Assembly (NCBI GenBank): GCA_020809705.1 | Contig: CP085830.1 | Span: forward strand, 4,154,001 to 4,218,000 | Reading direction: 5' to 3' | DNA: 64,000 bases | Source of the DNA: Calonectria ilicicola | Lineage: Eukaryota > Ascomycota > Sordariomycetes > Hypocreales > Nectriaceae | In this document: positions 25,468 through 35,539 of the stretch, piece after piece | How positions within the stretch are numbered: position 1 is the stretch's first letter | Layout: each line of letters starts with the position of its first letter | Notes under the pieces: model-generated | Seen by the model: only the letters and a program-made list of their open reading frames with translations | Databases searched by the model: none | Told to the model about the DNA's origin: nothing | Translations under genes and position numbers: made by a program

Positions 25468-27836
25468 ATGTCGACAAACACTACACCCGGGTCCCAGAAG
25501 GGCTCCCGAATACTGGCCTGCGTACTATGTCAACACCGCAAGATCAAGTGTGATCGAAACACGCCCTGCTCTAACTGCATCAAAGTAAGTTTCTCTCTCT
25601 CTCTCTCTCTCTCTCAGGTCTTTCGTAACCTACGGTCCCCGTGTTCCTCACCCCTTATCTCATGGGTCCTATCTCTCAACTCAAGGCCCAACTATGTCGA
25701 TCAGAGCTCACCATAGCAAACAGGCAAACGTAACATGTACACCAAGTACACCTGCTCCCGCCCGCAAGCGTCGGCGACCAAATCAGGATCTCCAAGAGCG
25801 TCTGGCACGCTGTGAGCACCTCCTGAAGCAGTACGCTGACGGATCTATTCCCTCACCCACCGTGCTGCCAGCTCAGCTCCCCTCGAGGGATGGGTCGCAG
25901 TCGGAAGCTTCGGTCACCACCCCTCCTGGTTCCGACTACACGCCCCGGTGGAAGCCCACTGGGAAAATGGTCAAGGACGATGGCGGCGTCCGATTTATGG
26001 ACAGTGTCATATGGGCAAGCATCCACGAAGAGGTCAGCATCTTTTGACTGTTCTCCCTTTCTGCTCGAGATTCATTTCTAATTCGCTTTATAGCTCCAAG
26101 CAATGAGAGAAATCGTTGATACTGATGACCCAGAGGAGGTTAGTGTTCTTGGATCTGAAGACTTGAGTCCAGATCCCAACATCGATCTTCTCCTCCAAGG
26201 TGATGCTACCACCAAGAGCATCGAGGAACTCCAGCCAGATCCGGTGCATGCCTTCAGATTATGGCAGGTTTTTCTGGACAGGGTCAACCCGCTGATGAAA
26301 ATTATTCACGTGCCCTCAGTCCAGCCTTACGTCATGGATGCGGCAACCAACATGGAGTCTGTCCCTGTCAACTACCAGGCCCTCCTGTTTTCTATCTTCA
26401 CCATGGCAGTTGTTTCCCTGACTGAGAACGAATCCTTCCAAATTTTCGGGACCACGCGGGATGAGGCTATTCGACGCTTTACCATGGGCACCAAAATTGC
26501 TCTCCAAAAATTCAACTTTTTGAAAAACTTCGACATGGTGGCTCTTCAAGCCTTGATGTTATACCTGGTAAAAACTAAACCTTTCCTGTGTATTTTTATT
26601 CTTCACACTACTTGCCTACTAACGCTACACTATTAGGTTTCTCTCCAGGGTAGGTATGACAGGCACGCAGCTTGGATCCTCAGCGGTATGATTGTTCGAA
26701 TTGCTCAGAAAATGGGCTATCACCGCGATGGCGAATCACTCGGCCTGACACCTTTTGAAACCGAAATGCGAAGAAGGATGTGGTGGCAAATTATCCTTCA
26801 AGATGCCAAGAACGCCCTCGTCTCCGGACTTAGCAACTCCATGCTGCCCAGTAACTGGGACACCAGGATGCCTCAGAACGTCAACGATGCGGATCTCTTT
26901 CCTGGATCGAACGAGCCTCTCCAACCGCGAGAAGGCCCTACTGAGATGGCCTTTTGTTTAATGGGCTATCAAATCGCAAAGTTCATCATCAATTCCGAGT
27001 TTCTCCACGGGACACCGGGTTTGGAAGCTGCAATCATGGGAGATGCGGCCCTTGGCGAAGGCGAAGAGGCCCCCTCGATTGAGAGATACCGTGAACTCGT
27101 CGACGAATTAGAGGATGGATTGCGTCAAATCGAGGACAGATACACTGATGCAAGCGCTGGACCTTGCCACGTCGCAGCTTTGACAACCCGGCCACAACTT
27201 GTTAGCAAGATGAGGGAACTGCTGGTACCGATGAGAGACCAACCTGAATGGGGAACCGAAATTTTCAACACAAAAGACAATCTCTTCAAGATTGTCATCA
27301 TGAACAATGAACACAGCTCGAATGCGTACGAGGTAATGGAACAGACGGGCTTCCTATGGTTCGTCAAGCTTCATTTCCAACTGGATATTTTTGCTGTCAT
27401 GACTGGTCAGCTCTGCCAGCGCTTAACCGGATCTCTCGTGGACCGAGCATGGGGGCTGGTCGAAAAAGTGTATCGATACCACCCTGAACTTATGGACATG
27501 AACCAAAAGGCATATGCCGCACAAGCCCAGCTAGTCTTGAAAGCGTGGAAGGCTCGCGAGCAAGCATACGCCCAGGCTGGACAAACCCTCAACTACCCAC
27601 CCTTTATCTATCGTCTCCAGGAGATTGCGTCTGAGTCGCGTGGCTCCGAACCACCCCCAACAGCCCCACCGATGCCCCCGACCACGAATGCACCGGTCAA
27701 CGACCTTGACCAATTCTTGGGAGGTTACCTGGATGTTTCATCACTAAACTGGGATGTAAATTGGGACCCGAACAATCCACAGAGCCAGATCCCAGTATCT
27801 CTTTTCGGCGGATTTGGCATGGGAGGCACAAACTGA
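25468..27836 (+). CDS. Zn2Cys6 transcription factor
   Basis: This is a nuclear fungal-type activator of unknown target. Four exons (25468-25584, 25724-26032, 26094-26567, 26637-27836), all phase 0, give 699 residues. The binuclear zinc cluster is at residues 18-45: C-VL-C-QHRKIK-C-DRNTP-C-SN-C-IKANVT-C. The last cysteine is brought in by the first splice, which confirms the intron. A basic ARKRRRPNQDLQERLARCEH linker and short coiled coil follow. The middle region shows the Fungal_trans pattern (WILSGMIVRIAQKMGYHRDG, then ETEMRRRMWWQII). The C terminus is proline-rich and acidic. Intron 1 carries a CT repeat. The start is the only ATG in frame before the zinc cluster, after a long pyrimidine-rich leader. 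No neighbouring pathway gene suggests its regulon. Confidence 0.93.
25592..25616 (+). repeat. CT dinucleotide repeat in intron 1
   Basis: About twelve CT units lie just after the GTAAGT donor of the first intron of the Zn2Cys6 gene. It is a simple pyrimidine tract that may vary in length between strains. Confidence 0.85.
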
Positions 27837-28265
27837 TGGCGCAATGGATTTGACACGGCTGCTTCAATATGATACCTGGTTGAAAATTATGGCGAGATGA
27901 GCGTGTGAAATGTGGTGAGCCTCACCACGGCGTTGGTTGAAACATCATCATTAGAGCGATTATGGGGCTGGCGTCTAGGTAAATAGAAGGATGGTAAGCT
28001 GTATTATCCCTATCCGCATTTCATCAACATGACTCGGGATGAGATGAAATGAGGTATGTGTATGTGTATGTTGGACGGTTTAATACACAAATCACCACTT
28101 GAGAACTTAATGACCTGTCATGAGATAGACGGCGTATATGCTATTTTATTCGAGATACGATCAGTGCCACACTGTAGATACAATAGAGTTATTGACCTAT
28201 CCGTTTGGCCACATTGATCAGAGAGGATTAAGCAAGGGGATTCTTTGAACCAAGACAGACGCCTG
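27837..28265. other. 3' region of the Zn2Cys6 gene, no gene seen
   Basis: This is ordinary-composition sequence after the stop codon. It probably holds the 3' untranslated region and polyadenylation site of the transcription factor gene. Short frames here have no motif. Confidence 0.4.
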
Positions 28266-28460
28266 CTATGTTTTCGCTTCCATGACCTTGTATTGTTCTC
28301 CTTTTCGTGCCCGCCACAGCACCAGGCATGTCCAAATACATCCGGGGAAAATAAATATGGCAAATAAAAGTACTAATGCCACACCGAAGATTGCGATGGA
28401 TATGTGGTCTGAATCCTGCGAAGCTGTCTTGCTGGGTACTGGAGTAGACGTTGGAGCCAT
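28266..28460 (-). CDS. Possible 64-aa single-pass membrane peptide
   Basis: The 64-residue frame has a sensible small membrane protein layout. A Ser/Thr/Pro-rich N terminus (MAPTSTPVPSKTASQDSDHI) is followed by about 25 hydrophobic residues (IAIFGVALVLLFAIFIFPGC then IWTCLVLW), a positively charged RARKGEQYK and a short tail. This would predict an outside N terminus and a cytosolic C terminus. I know no family for it. It stands alone on the minus strand, between the Zn2Cys6 gene and a hypothetical gene. A chance ORF is possible; the basic cluster directly after the hydrophobic run is the main support. Confidence 0.35.
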   Translation of the reverse strand: MAPTSTPVPSKTASQDSDHISIAIFGVALVLLFAIFIFPGCIWTCLVLWRARKGEQYKVMEAKT

Positions 28461-28778
28461 GGCTGCGATGGTGGGGATGTAAGGACAAGAACACGCAGGC
28501 TACTGCTCTTGCGGCACGCGTCATTTTTAGCGGTAGGATAAATGGGATCGTTTAGTTAGTCAGGGATGTGTTATTTTGACTAGAACTGATGCAGCCTATG
28601 ACTGTGTAGTGAATGTACGTTGTCGAACAATGAATCGATATTGTACGTCTTGGCTGGTGCTTTTTTGGAGCGCTGCGACCTAGCAAAGCTGCTGAAAGTG
28701 TGTGCAACATGTAGCGCCGCGCCGTCCAGGAACCCACAGCTAGCTTTCCAGCTTTCCGGTACTAACTACTGCACGCTA

Positions 28779-29591
28779 TTAGATATTTTGCTCCGCGGAC
28801 ACCTTTCCCTCATTAGCCCATTCTCGCCATTTAGAGAGCGTCAGGACACGGGCTCGTGAAAACTTCTCGAGCAGCGCTGGGACCGATGGTTCCCGGTTAA
28901 TAAACCACAGCTCCACGTTCGGGTCTGACAAATATATTCTGTACAACGGGAGAGCAGCCTCAGCCATATCTGCCGAAGTTACGTCGTCCGTGTGCACTTG
29001 CGAGAAGAAGGCTTTGATTCGGATACAGCCTCCCCTCTCACCAACTTTCCACCCGTCAAGGGCGTCGCAGACGTCGTCGACGATTGGGATAGAGTGGTAT
29101 TTGTGCCTGCCAATGATGCACTCGATCATAATGTTCAAATTAACATCGCGAGTATGTTGCTGGAAAGGACGGCTGGACGGTCCCGCCAAGCGGTTCATGA
29201 ACTTTTCTTCCCACGGTTGATGAGGCACCCCGATGGTATAGTCGCTGGGAGACTTGTCTACGATGACTGAAATTTCGACTACGCTAACGTTGTAGATGTA
29301 CTCGCAATAGTCTGCCGATATCTTCTTGTTTGTAAACAAGAGACCTGTGTCGTGCATGGCCTTGCTCTTCCCAGCTTCTACTCGGACATTGCGGTACATG
29401 CCCTCATCGTCAATCACAAAGTCATCGTGGTATGGAGTGCCTCGCATAGAGTCCCAGAGGAAGAAGTAAATACGATGGCGGATGTTTCGAAGGGCCCTGT
29501 GCGATTTTGAAGGAGACACTGAATCTGGTTCCAGGAGTCTCATGAAGGGAAACCCGCTGTGCTGCATTGAGGCGAGGATGGCTGAGCCCAT
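28779..29591 (-). CDS. Hypothetical protein, 270 aa
   Basis: A single uninterrupted exon of 270 codons. The N-terminal part has LRNIRHRIYFFLWD and later GLLFTNKKISADYCEYIYNV. This is the layout of the large fungal group of F-box-associated or 2EXR-like hypothetical proteins (an 'IRxxIY' helix, then 'LLxTNKxISxE' and a beta strand). It lacks the usual leading LP motif of an F-box, so function is unknown. No signal peptide or membrane segment is visible. Length and codon continuity favour a real gene. It faces the divergent SDH3 gene across about 1.3 kb. Confidence 0.7.
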   Translation of the reverse strand: MGSAILASMQHSGFPFMRLLEPDSVSPSKSHRALRNIRHRIYFFLWDSMRGTPYHDDFVIDDEGMYRNVRVEAGKSKAMHDTGLLFTNKKISADYCEYIYNVSVVEISVIVDKSPSDYTIGVPHQPWEEKFMNRLAGPSSRPFQQHTRDVNLNIMIECIIGRHKYHSIPIVDDVCDALDGWKVGERGGCIRIKAFFSQVHTDDVTSADMAEAALPLYRIYLSDPNVELWFINREPSVPALLEKFSRARVLTLSKWREWANEGKVSAEQNI

Positions 29592-30866
29592 ATTTGCACT
29601 AACGGAGCTTGCTTTACTCGGCTAACTTGGCCTAGGTGAGCACAGGTGAAGTTTTTAGGGGTACTGAAGCTGAACAAAGGTAGCTTGTGTCTGCAGTAAA
29701 AAGTGTGTTGGTAAAGAGACTACCAGCGAATATAATTGTAACCCAGAGCAGAAGTTTGAAGAAAAAAATACTACATAAGGGAAACACGAGTACAGAGCCC
29801 AACAAGTGCATTTATAGCATTCCAGCGCGGCCGAGGGAGAATCACCATCAAGGCCTTGAAAGTGAGCAAATGTGTTCGGCTGCTGTATCAGGTGCGCTGA
29901 ACACTGTGTCGGCTTTCCTGCTTGGAGTGACAGCGCTGCAGAAGCCGTGATGCATGCATGGGAGCCATGACCTGGTTGTACCATGATTTTTGGTGGCATC
30001 AATTGCACGGCGGTCACTTGAATTGAATTGCCATTCATTGATCGCGTAAGGTCAACAGGGCAGAGCTTCATGAACGCATCGCGACAAGGCAGATGTGTGG
30101 TACAGATGCAGTGACGAAATGAATCAAGTGGCAGAGCAAGTACGCACCGTGACAATCAATCAAGACGGTTCGGCATGTACATGTACATGTACAGCTCGCT
30201 GGACATGAATCAATTGTTACGCATTACGGCTATTAAGCGACATGGTTGAGGCTCAACCTTCACATGGGCACAAGTGCAAGAATGTAGATCTCAAAATGAA
30301 ACGACACCTAGACGGAGAAAACACTAGGTGTCGAGATTAACGACGGATCCAATTTCCCAATATTCTTCTCAGATCATCCTTGAGTCCAAAGACCCTGCCG
30401 GATAACCGCTACCCACAGTAGGCAGCGTGCGGCGGACGTTCTTGCTATCTGAAGAAGAAAGGAAGAAAAGAGGAAAAGAAATTTGCCGTGAGCGGGCTCG
30501 AGATTTTGCACACCAGCTCCTCGCAAAAATCCTGCTGACTAAGGCGCCGCATGCTTGTGTGTCTCGGCAAAGAGTATGTCCAATCCTCCGTGGGCACTTG
30601 CCGGACTGAAAGCCGTGTCACGTGAGACCCCAGCTGAGGAATTCGCGGGAGCTGATTCGCGGGTTGGACCGAGGAGCCGAGTGCACCCGTTCCAATGGGC
30701 ATCGGAGAGAGCATCTAGACCAGCCAAGTTCTGGCATTTGCGCCTTTGTGAACAACTCCTCGACCACGGACGGGACCACGGACGACGACCCAACGACCGC
30801 TGAACGACACCCACAGGTGGAATTACTCGCCCGCACACGAACCCAATTCCTCTCGGCCAATTCACA
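29592..30866. promoter_or_regulatory. Divergent intergenic region upstream of SDH3
   Basis: No supported gene lies here. It contains repeated CATGTA units at about 30174-30192, a 10-bp perfect inverted repeat with a 12-base loop at 30302-30333, and a CACGTG box at 30619-30624 in GTCACGTGAG, about 245 bases before the SDH3 start. A 166-codon minus-strand frame at 29655-30155 has odd Cys-rich composition and no recognisable domain, and I do not call it. Confidence 0.45.
30302..30333. repeat. Perfect 10-bp inverted repeat (hairpin)
   Basis: The arms CGACACCTAG (30302-30311) and CTAGGTGTCG (30324-30333) are perfectly complementary and flank a 12-base purine-rich loop. It lies between a hypothetical gene and SDH3. 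No function can be assigned; it lacks the T-run of a classical terminator. Confidence 0.6.
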
Positions 30867-31616
30867 ATGATCGCTCAACGAGTTGGCGTCGCCGCCCTCC
30901 GCCGAGGTGCGCATTCCCCGAATTGGCCTGTGATTGATGCAGTCATAGGCGGGTGAATAGCCTCAAGAATCAAGACGTGCTGACTGGGACTTGCAGGCGC
31001 GGCCAAGCCCTTCTTCGTCCAGAACATCCCCAAGGTTGCTCTGGCCACCGGCTTCTCTACCACCTCGACCCGGTAAGCTCCAATGGCAGCTTCTTTTCTG
31101 CTTCCCCGACGTCGCCGCCCAAAGCCTGGTCGAATTGGTCTCGTGTGCCCGCTAACCATTGACTCCCACAGACCCATCACCACCACCAAGCACACCCCCG
31201 AGGAGGGCCAGAAGATCCTCGCCGACCAGCGCCTTAACCGCCCCGTCTCCCCCCACCTGGGCATCTACAAGATGGAGCAGACCTGGTTCGGTACCTCTGC
31301 CTGGACCCGTATCACTGGCTGCACCCTGTCCGGCGCTCTCTACCTCTACATGACCTCCTACGTCGCCGCTCCCCTCCTCGGCTTCCACATTGAGAGCGCC
31401 AGCGTCGCCGCCGCTTTCAGCAGCCTGCCCATCGTCATCAAGGGCGGCCTCAAGTTCGGCCTCGGCTTCCCCTTCGCCTACCACTTCTGCAGCGGCATCA
31501 AGCACCTTGTCTACGATACCGGCAAGGGTTTCGCCAAGGCTACCATTGCCAAGGCTGACAAGATCCTCTGGACCACCAGCATCATTGGTGGATTGGTTCT
31601 GGCTTTCCTTGTATAA
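30867..31616 (+). CDS. SDH3: Succinate dehydrogenase cytochrome b560 subunit
   Basis: This is the membrane anchor of mitochondrial complex II, holding haem b and the ubiquinone site with Sdh4. Three exons (30867-30906, 30997-31072, 31172-31616) give 186 residues. The first two exons encode a mitochondrial presequence rich in R, A and S (MIAQRVGVAALRRG, FSTTSTRP). The mature part opens with RLNRPVSPHLGIYK, the SdhC signature around the quinone-site Ser. Three hydrophobic helices follow. The second family signature, HFCSGIKHLVYDTG, contains the likely haem-ligand region. It is convergent with TAF6, 308 bases from stop to stop. A CACGTG box lies upstream. Confidence 0.96.
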
Positions 31617-31924
31617 AAAAAGAGATGGAGAGAGAGAAAAAGGGAAACACACTTTTAGCGGGGCAGGAAAACAAGAATATGGTCCAAGATACCATAAGGG
31701 ATCAGTAACAAACACTGGGAGCAGAGGATGAGGTGTTGAGGGAGCTTGTGTAGAAGTATCTGCCTTGAGGCAATCCTAAAGTTACGCAACCAAATATATC
31801 ATTTGTACACAACTATAACAAGAGGGGAAAAAAAAAAGAAGAAAATGCTCCGTCCATGTTAAGTAGCCCATTTTGATGAAGCCGCCCTGTAACGCCGTTC
31901 GCCTTGGTTGCTGTCTGCTCACGC
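31617..31924. terminator. Shared 3' region of SDH3 and TAF6
   Basis: This short spacer lies between convergent stop codons. It contains A-rich runs, for example around 31829-31845, and must hold both polyadenylation regions. No gene is seen. Confidence 0.4.
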
Positions 31925-33384
31925 TTACTCCAAAAATCGGGCATCCAAAATCGTCTTAATCAGTCTTCGGTTACCAGAGGAAGCAATTTTCTGTCCCACA
32001 ATGGGGCCGACGAACTCCTTGAGATCGGCCTCTTCGTTGTCACCTGTGGTGCCATTGACACCATTGACACCAGGCTCGCCATGTTGGGCTAAAGATGCCA
32101 CCGCTTGAACAATGCCCTGAACTAGCATTTCGTATTCCATGGTTCCCTCTGCCTTTTCCTTTAGGGGTTGTAGGATTGCTGTGTCAAAGTTCTTAAGGTT
32201 TCTTAGCACTAGCACGCGAATCGCCTCTGGGCCGCCCGCCTCCAAGAGTCCGTGGATGGCACCATATAGAACGGCAGGAGGCTTGGTGGGGTCGAGGAAG
32301 TACTTGAGACAGGTTCGCGTGAGCTTTGGTCGGAGGAGGGTGTTAGACGCCGAGTATTTGCGAGCAATGCGACCGACCAAGGAGGCAGCGAGTTGTCGAA
32401 GATCATATTGTTCCTTGAGAGCGTCCATGCCTTCGTCGGTGCCAAGCTTTCGAGCCATGAGACAGGTTAGGGCGGGAGCAGAGAGTGGGCTGGCATATGG
32501 GTCGAGGAACAAGCTCTTGTTTTCGATCAGGGCGTTGGTCAGCTCCATCATTTGCTTGAGCGTAAATGTGTCGTCGAGGTGGTGTGTGACTCGGTCCATG
32601 ATGAAGTTGATAAAGTAGGGGATGAGCTGATGCAGACCCGGGTCGTCTCTCACCGAGCCCAGGGCGGCCTGGCGCAACCTCACCACCTCCTCGTCTGGGT
32701 TGTCGTCGAGAATGGCAGCCTGAATCTTGTCAAAGTACAGAATAAGCTCCTTGCTCACAATGTGCTTGACAGAAGGTTTCATAGACGCATTGTCGTTGCC
32801 GGCGAGAGCAGACAGCGCGGGGTTGGCACCGGGGCCCTTGGGTAGGAGCTCCTGCGATCGCGAGTCGGAAGTGGTTGGGTTCTGGGGGATCGAGGGCTGG
32901 ACACCTTCAATGGCGAGCCAGTGTGCTGGGAGAGGAGCATGTTAGCGAAAAGTGCATGAGGGCAGAGATGGGAGAGGGCAGGGCTTAGTTAGGTACCGGT
33001 GAAGCTCATGTCGCGGGGAACCTTGGGCAATGGCGCATTGATGAGCTTTTCAAAGTCGACCTCTTCATCCTCAATGTAGAACAGCGGCTGGCCAGGGCCG
33101 AGGCTCGCCTCCCCATAGCGCAGAGGGCGCGTGGAGTCGTATCCGTAGAGCGGTTCGACATCGAGCGTCTTGAGGGCGAGCGAGACGTCGTTTACCGTCA
33201 GTGTGGTGCGGCGCGAGGCGCGCATGAAACGCAGGGCCTCGATGATGACCTGGCCGATGCGGTATTCGACATCCTGGCTCAGGCACTTGAGGGCCTCGTC
33301 GTTTAGGGCTCCGATGCCAACGGACTCGGCAACATCCTTGACGTTCTCTGGGTTCCAGAGCAGCTTGGGCGTTTCGGCCGCCAT
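31925..33384 (-). CDS. TAF6: Transcription initiation factor TFIID subunit 6
   Basis: TAF6 pairs with TAF9 through a histone fold in TFIID and, in fungi, SAGA. Two exons (32997-33384 and 31925-32925) give 462 residues. The N-terminal histone fold (about residues 5-70) reads [20 protein letters not shown], then [20 protein letters not shown]. The linker has the family's PLYGYDST and [20 protein letters not shown]. The second exon begins [17 protein letters not shown], which is diagnostic for TAF6, followed by the HEAT-repeat C-terminal domain ([12 protein letters not shown], then [20 protein letters not shown]). The splice restores the conserved segment in frame. A genuine but short tail follows. 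Confidence 0.96.
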
Positions 33385-34598
33385 GGCAGCGGCGACGAGA
33401 AAGGAAGCAGGACAAGCGAGGGACGCGCGGCAGAGGCGGTGGCGGTGACAAGTACAATCTGGGTCGAGGCGTTTCCGGTGGTTGGTGATGAACGGCGGCG
33501 GTGCTGAGGGTGCTGAGGGCGAGGTTGAGGATTAGGTGGATTGGATTGGCCCACAGCGCGACGAGGTTGCGCGAGGCTGAAGTTGCTAGCTCCAGGTGAC
33601 AGGCCTTGTGTCCCAGCAAGGCCAACGCCTGAGTGATGCTGGATCCCCCACACATGGGACACAATAGGGTGGCATTTCAAGGGAACAGAAAACGACTTTA
33701 CATTTTAAATTGTAGAATCAAACATTAATGCTATATTTTATTAATCAAGGGCACGAATTCTTGCCTTGAAAAGTATGCAGTAGATGGTCGTTGAAAGGCG
33801 CCCGCCAAGGTCATTCGACTTGCTTCATTGTGGACAAAAACAAGACACCACTATATTTTGATCATGATTTTATCCCTGAGGTGAAATTTGAAGGGTCGCC
33901 TACCATGTATATTTCTCTTTTCCCTTGCGCATAGGTTTCCCCTCGATCTTCGTGACACGGTCATGCAACCCTGACAAGAGGCATTGGTGGTGGCTTCATG
34001 AAGCGCAGGTATACCGTTGACGAATACGACTATACAAGTGACGATCGTATATGACCTGTCCAGCCAAGAAAAACAGTTTCAGACAAAGTTATGCAGAGCC
34101 CACGATTGGCATAGAATTGCCATCACCAACCATTTCACAGAGTCTGACGTCTCATGGTCAGCACTGCAGCAAACCGCCGGCGTTTGTGGGGCGGCGTAGC
34201 CTTCGTATCCATGACCCTCGAGCCTGTCCGCGTATAGATGTCGTATTGCACCAGCAGAGGACATCCCCTCTGTTTGTTGTCTCTCATGGAACAACGAGTG
34301 CATTAGTACTGGCAGGCTGTGTCTGGCCAGGTTTTAAAAACGCCGGCCGCATTTTCTACTCCTTCTTTTGACACTTCTTCCACCTGTATCTCTTTTAATC
34401 GACTGTTGCGGCCGACCTTCACGGCCCCCAAGAAACTCGAAAACACCAACTACAAAGATCATTGAATCCCCAATATTTCTTGGTTTTCCTCAACAGACAG
34501 AGTTCTAATAAACCAACTAAATATTTTTTAACACAAAGCTCGTCGAAAGCCAAGCTGTCGAAAGGATCAACCTTGGTACACCTGGAAGCAACAACAGC
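33385..34598. other. Intergenic between TAF6 and a membrane protein
   Basis: About 1.2 kb between two divergent starts. The part next to 33385 is the TAF6 promoter and leader; the part before 34599 is the leader of the membrane protein. Frames on both strands up to about 190 codons near 33071-33664 overlap TAF6 exon 1 as shadows. I see no further gene. Confidence 0.45.
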
Positions 34599-35228
34599 AT
34601 GGATCGGATTCGGGACTTTTTTCACAGCCACTGGTTTGATGTGCGCTACAAGACTAGAATGCACATCTTTCAGATCACCATGGTTGTTTTAATTATTATT
34701 CTTTCCGCTGCTAGGATCGCCACAAAGCCCAAGGGCATGCCTACAACGAGATCCGACACTATTGTAATCACTATGGTAGGAGGATCGGCCTGCCAACGGC
34801 TCTTGCTTCCGCCCTAAAGCTAACACGAACTCTCAAACAGAGCATCAAAACGATCATCGTCCTCGCGTATCAACTTGTAACCGAGCACGCCTCCAAGTTC
34901 AAGAAATGGGGTAGCCTGAAAGCATATGCCATTTTAAACACCCTCGAGATCCTCTTCTGGTTCGTGGTTGTCATAGTAACTTTCACGGGTGTCAGCAGTT
35001 TTTGTAAAGGCGCCAACTGCGCCATGAGCTTCTTTGTTGCCCTTGTTGCTATGCTGCTAACGTACGCATTTTCGTTCCCCCGTTGATCAATCAAGAAGCC
35101 AAGCTAACTTTTCGTTCTTCTCTAGCGCGTTGGCCTTTTGGACCTCGGTTGCCTCGTGGCACAATTTTCGCCATTTTAAGAACTACGGAGTCCACCGTGG
35201 AAAGGCTCCTCAAATGACACCTGCATAG
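34599..35228 (+). CDS. Four-helix membrane protein, MARVEL-like
   Basis: Three exons (34599-34775, 34841-35061, 35126-35228) give 166 residues with all frames consistent. Hydropathy shows four membrane helices: IFQITMVVLIIILSAARIA, ITMSIKTIIVLAYQLV, ILNTLEILFWFVVVIVTF and SFFVALVAMLLTALAFWTSV. A short loop SSFCKGANC before the last helix carries two cysteines. Four helices with a Cys-containing loop before the last one resemble fungal MARVEL-domain (Nce102-like) proteins of the plasma membrane. The match is by layout rather than a strict motif. The tail (FRHFKNYGVHRGKAPQM) is basic and cytosolic. Exact function is unknown. Confidence 0.85.
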
Positions 35229-35539
35229 GTGTAGGCCTAATCTGTGATGAACAGCTGGACGCGAAATGGGTGAAAGGAAACGAGAGAGGCACATGATTTC
35301 TTGTCATACAGGGCGTTTTGGCTTGCGACACGAGACTCGGAGTCAAGGAAGCGTGTCTTAATTTGTTCATATTAGGATGAATAAAAACAGGCTCCCATCA
35401 CAATAACTCTTTAGGCTACTGAAAGCAGACATGGAAAGTCAGGAATAAAAATAAAAAAGGTTCAATTCAACACCGCCACCACATCTCGGTTAAGGACCTC
35501 GTGGTACTGACATGATGATTCCATGATGTTTAGGATGAC
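35229..35539. terminator. Convergent 3' spacer
   Basis: This 311-base gap between convergent stops (membrane protein and Hsp70-like gene) contains A-rich stretches near 35440-35460 suited to polyadenylation. No gene is seen. Confidence 0.35.

Noticed and set aside
29655..30155. 166-codon minus-strand frame beside SDH3
   Set aside because: Cys/His-rich odd composition, no domain, no splice partners; it is likely spacer DNA open by chance.
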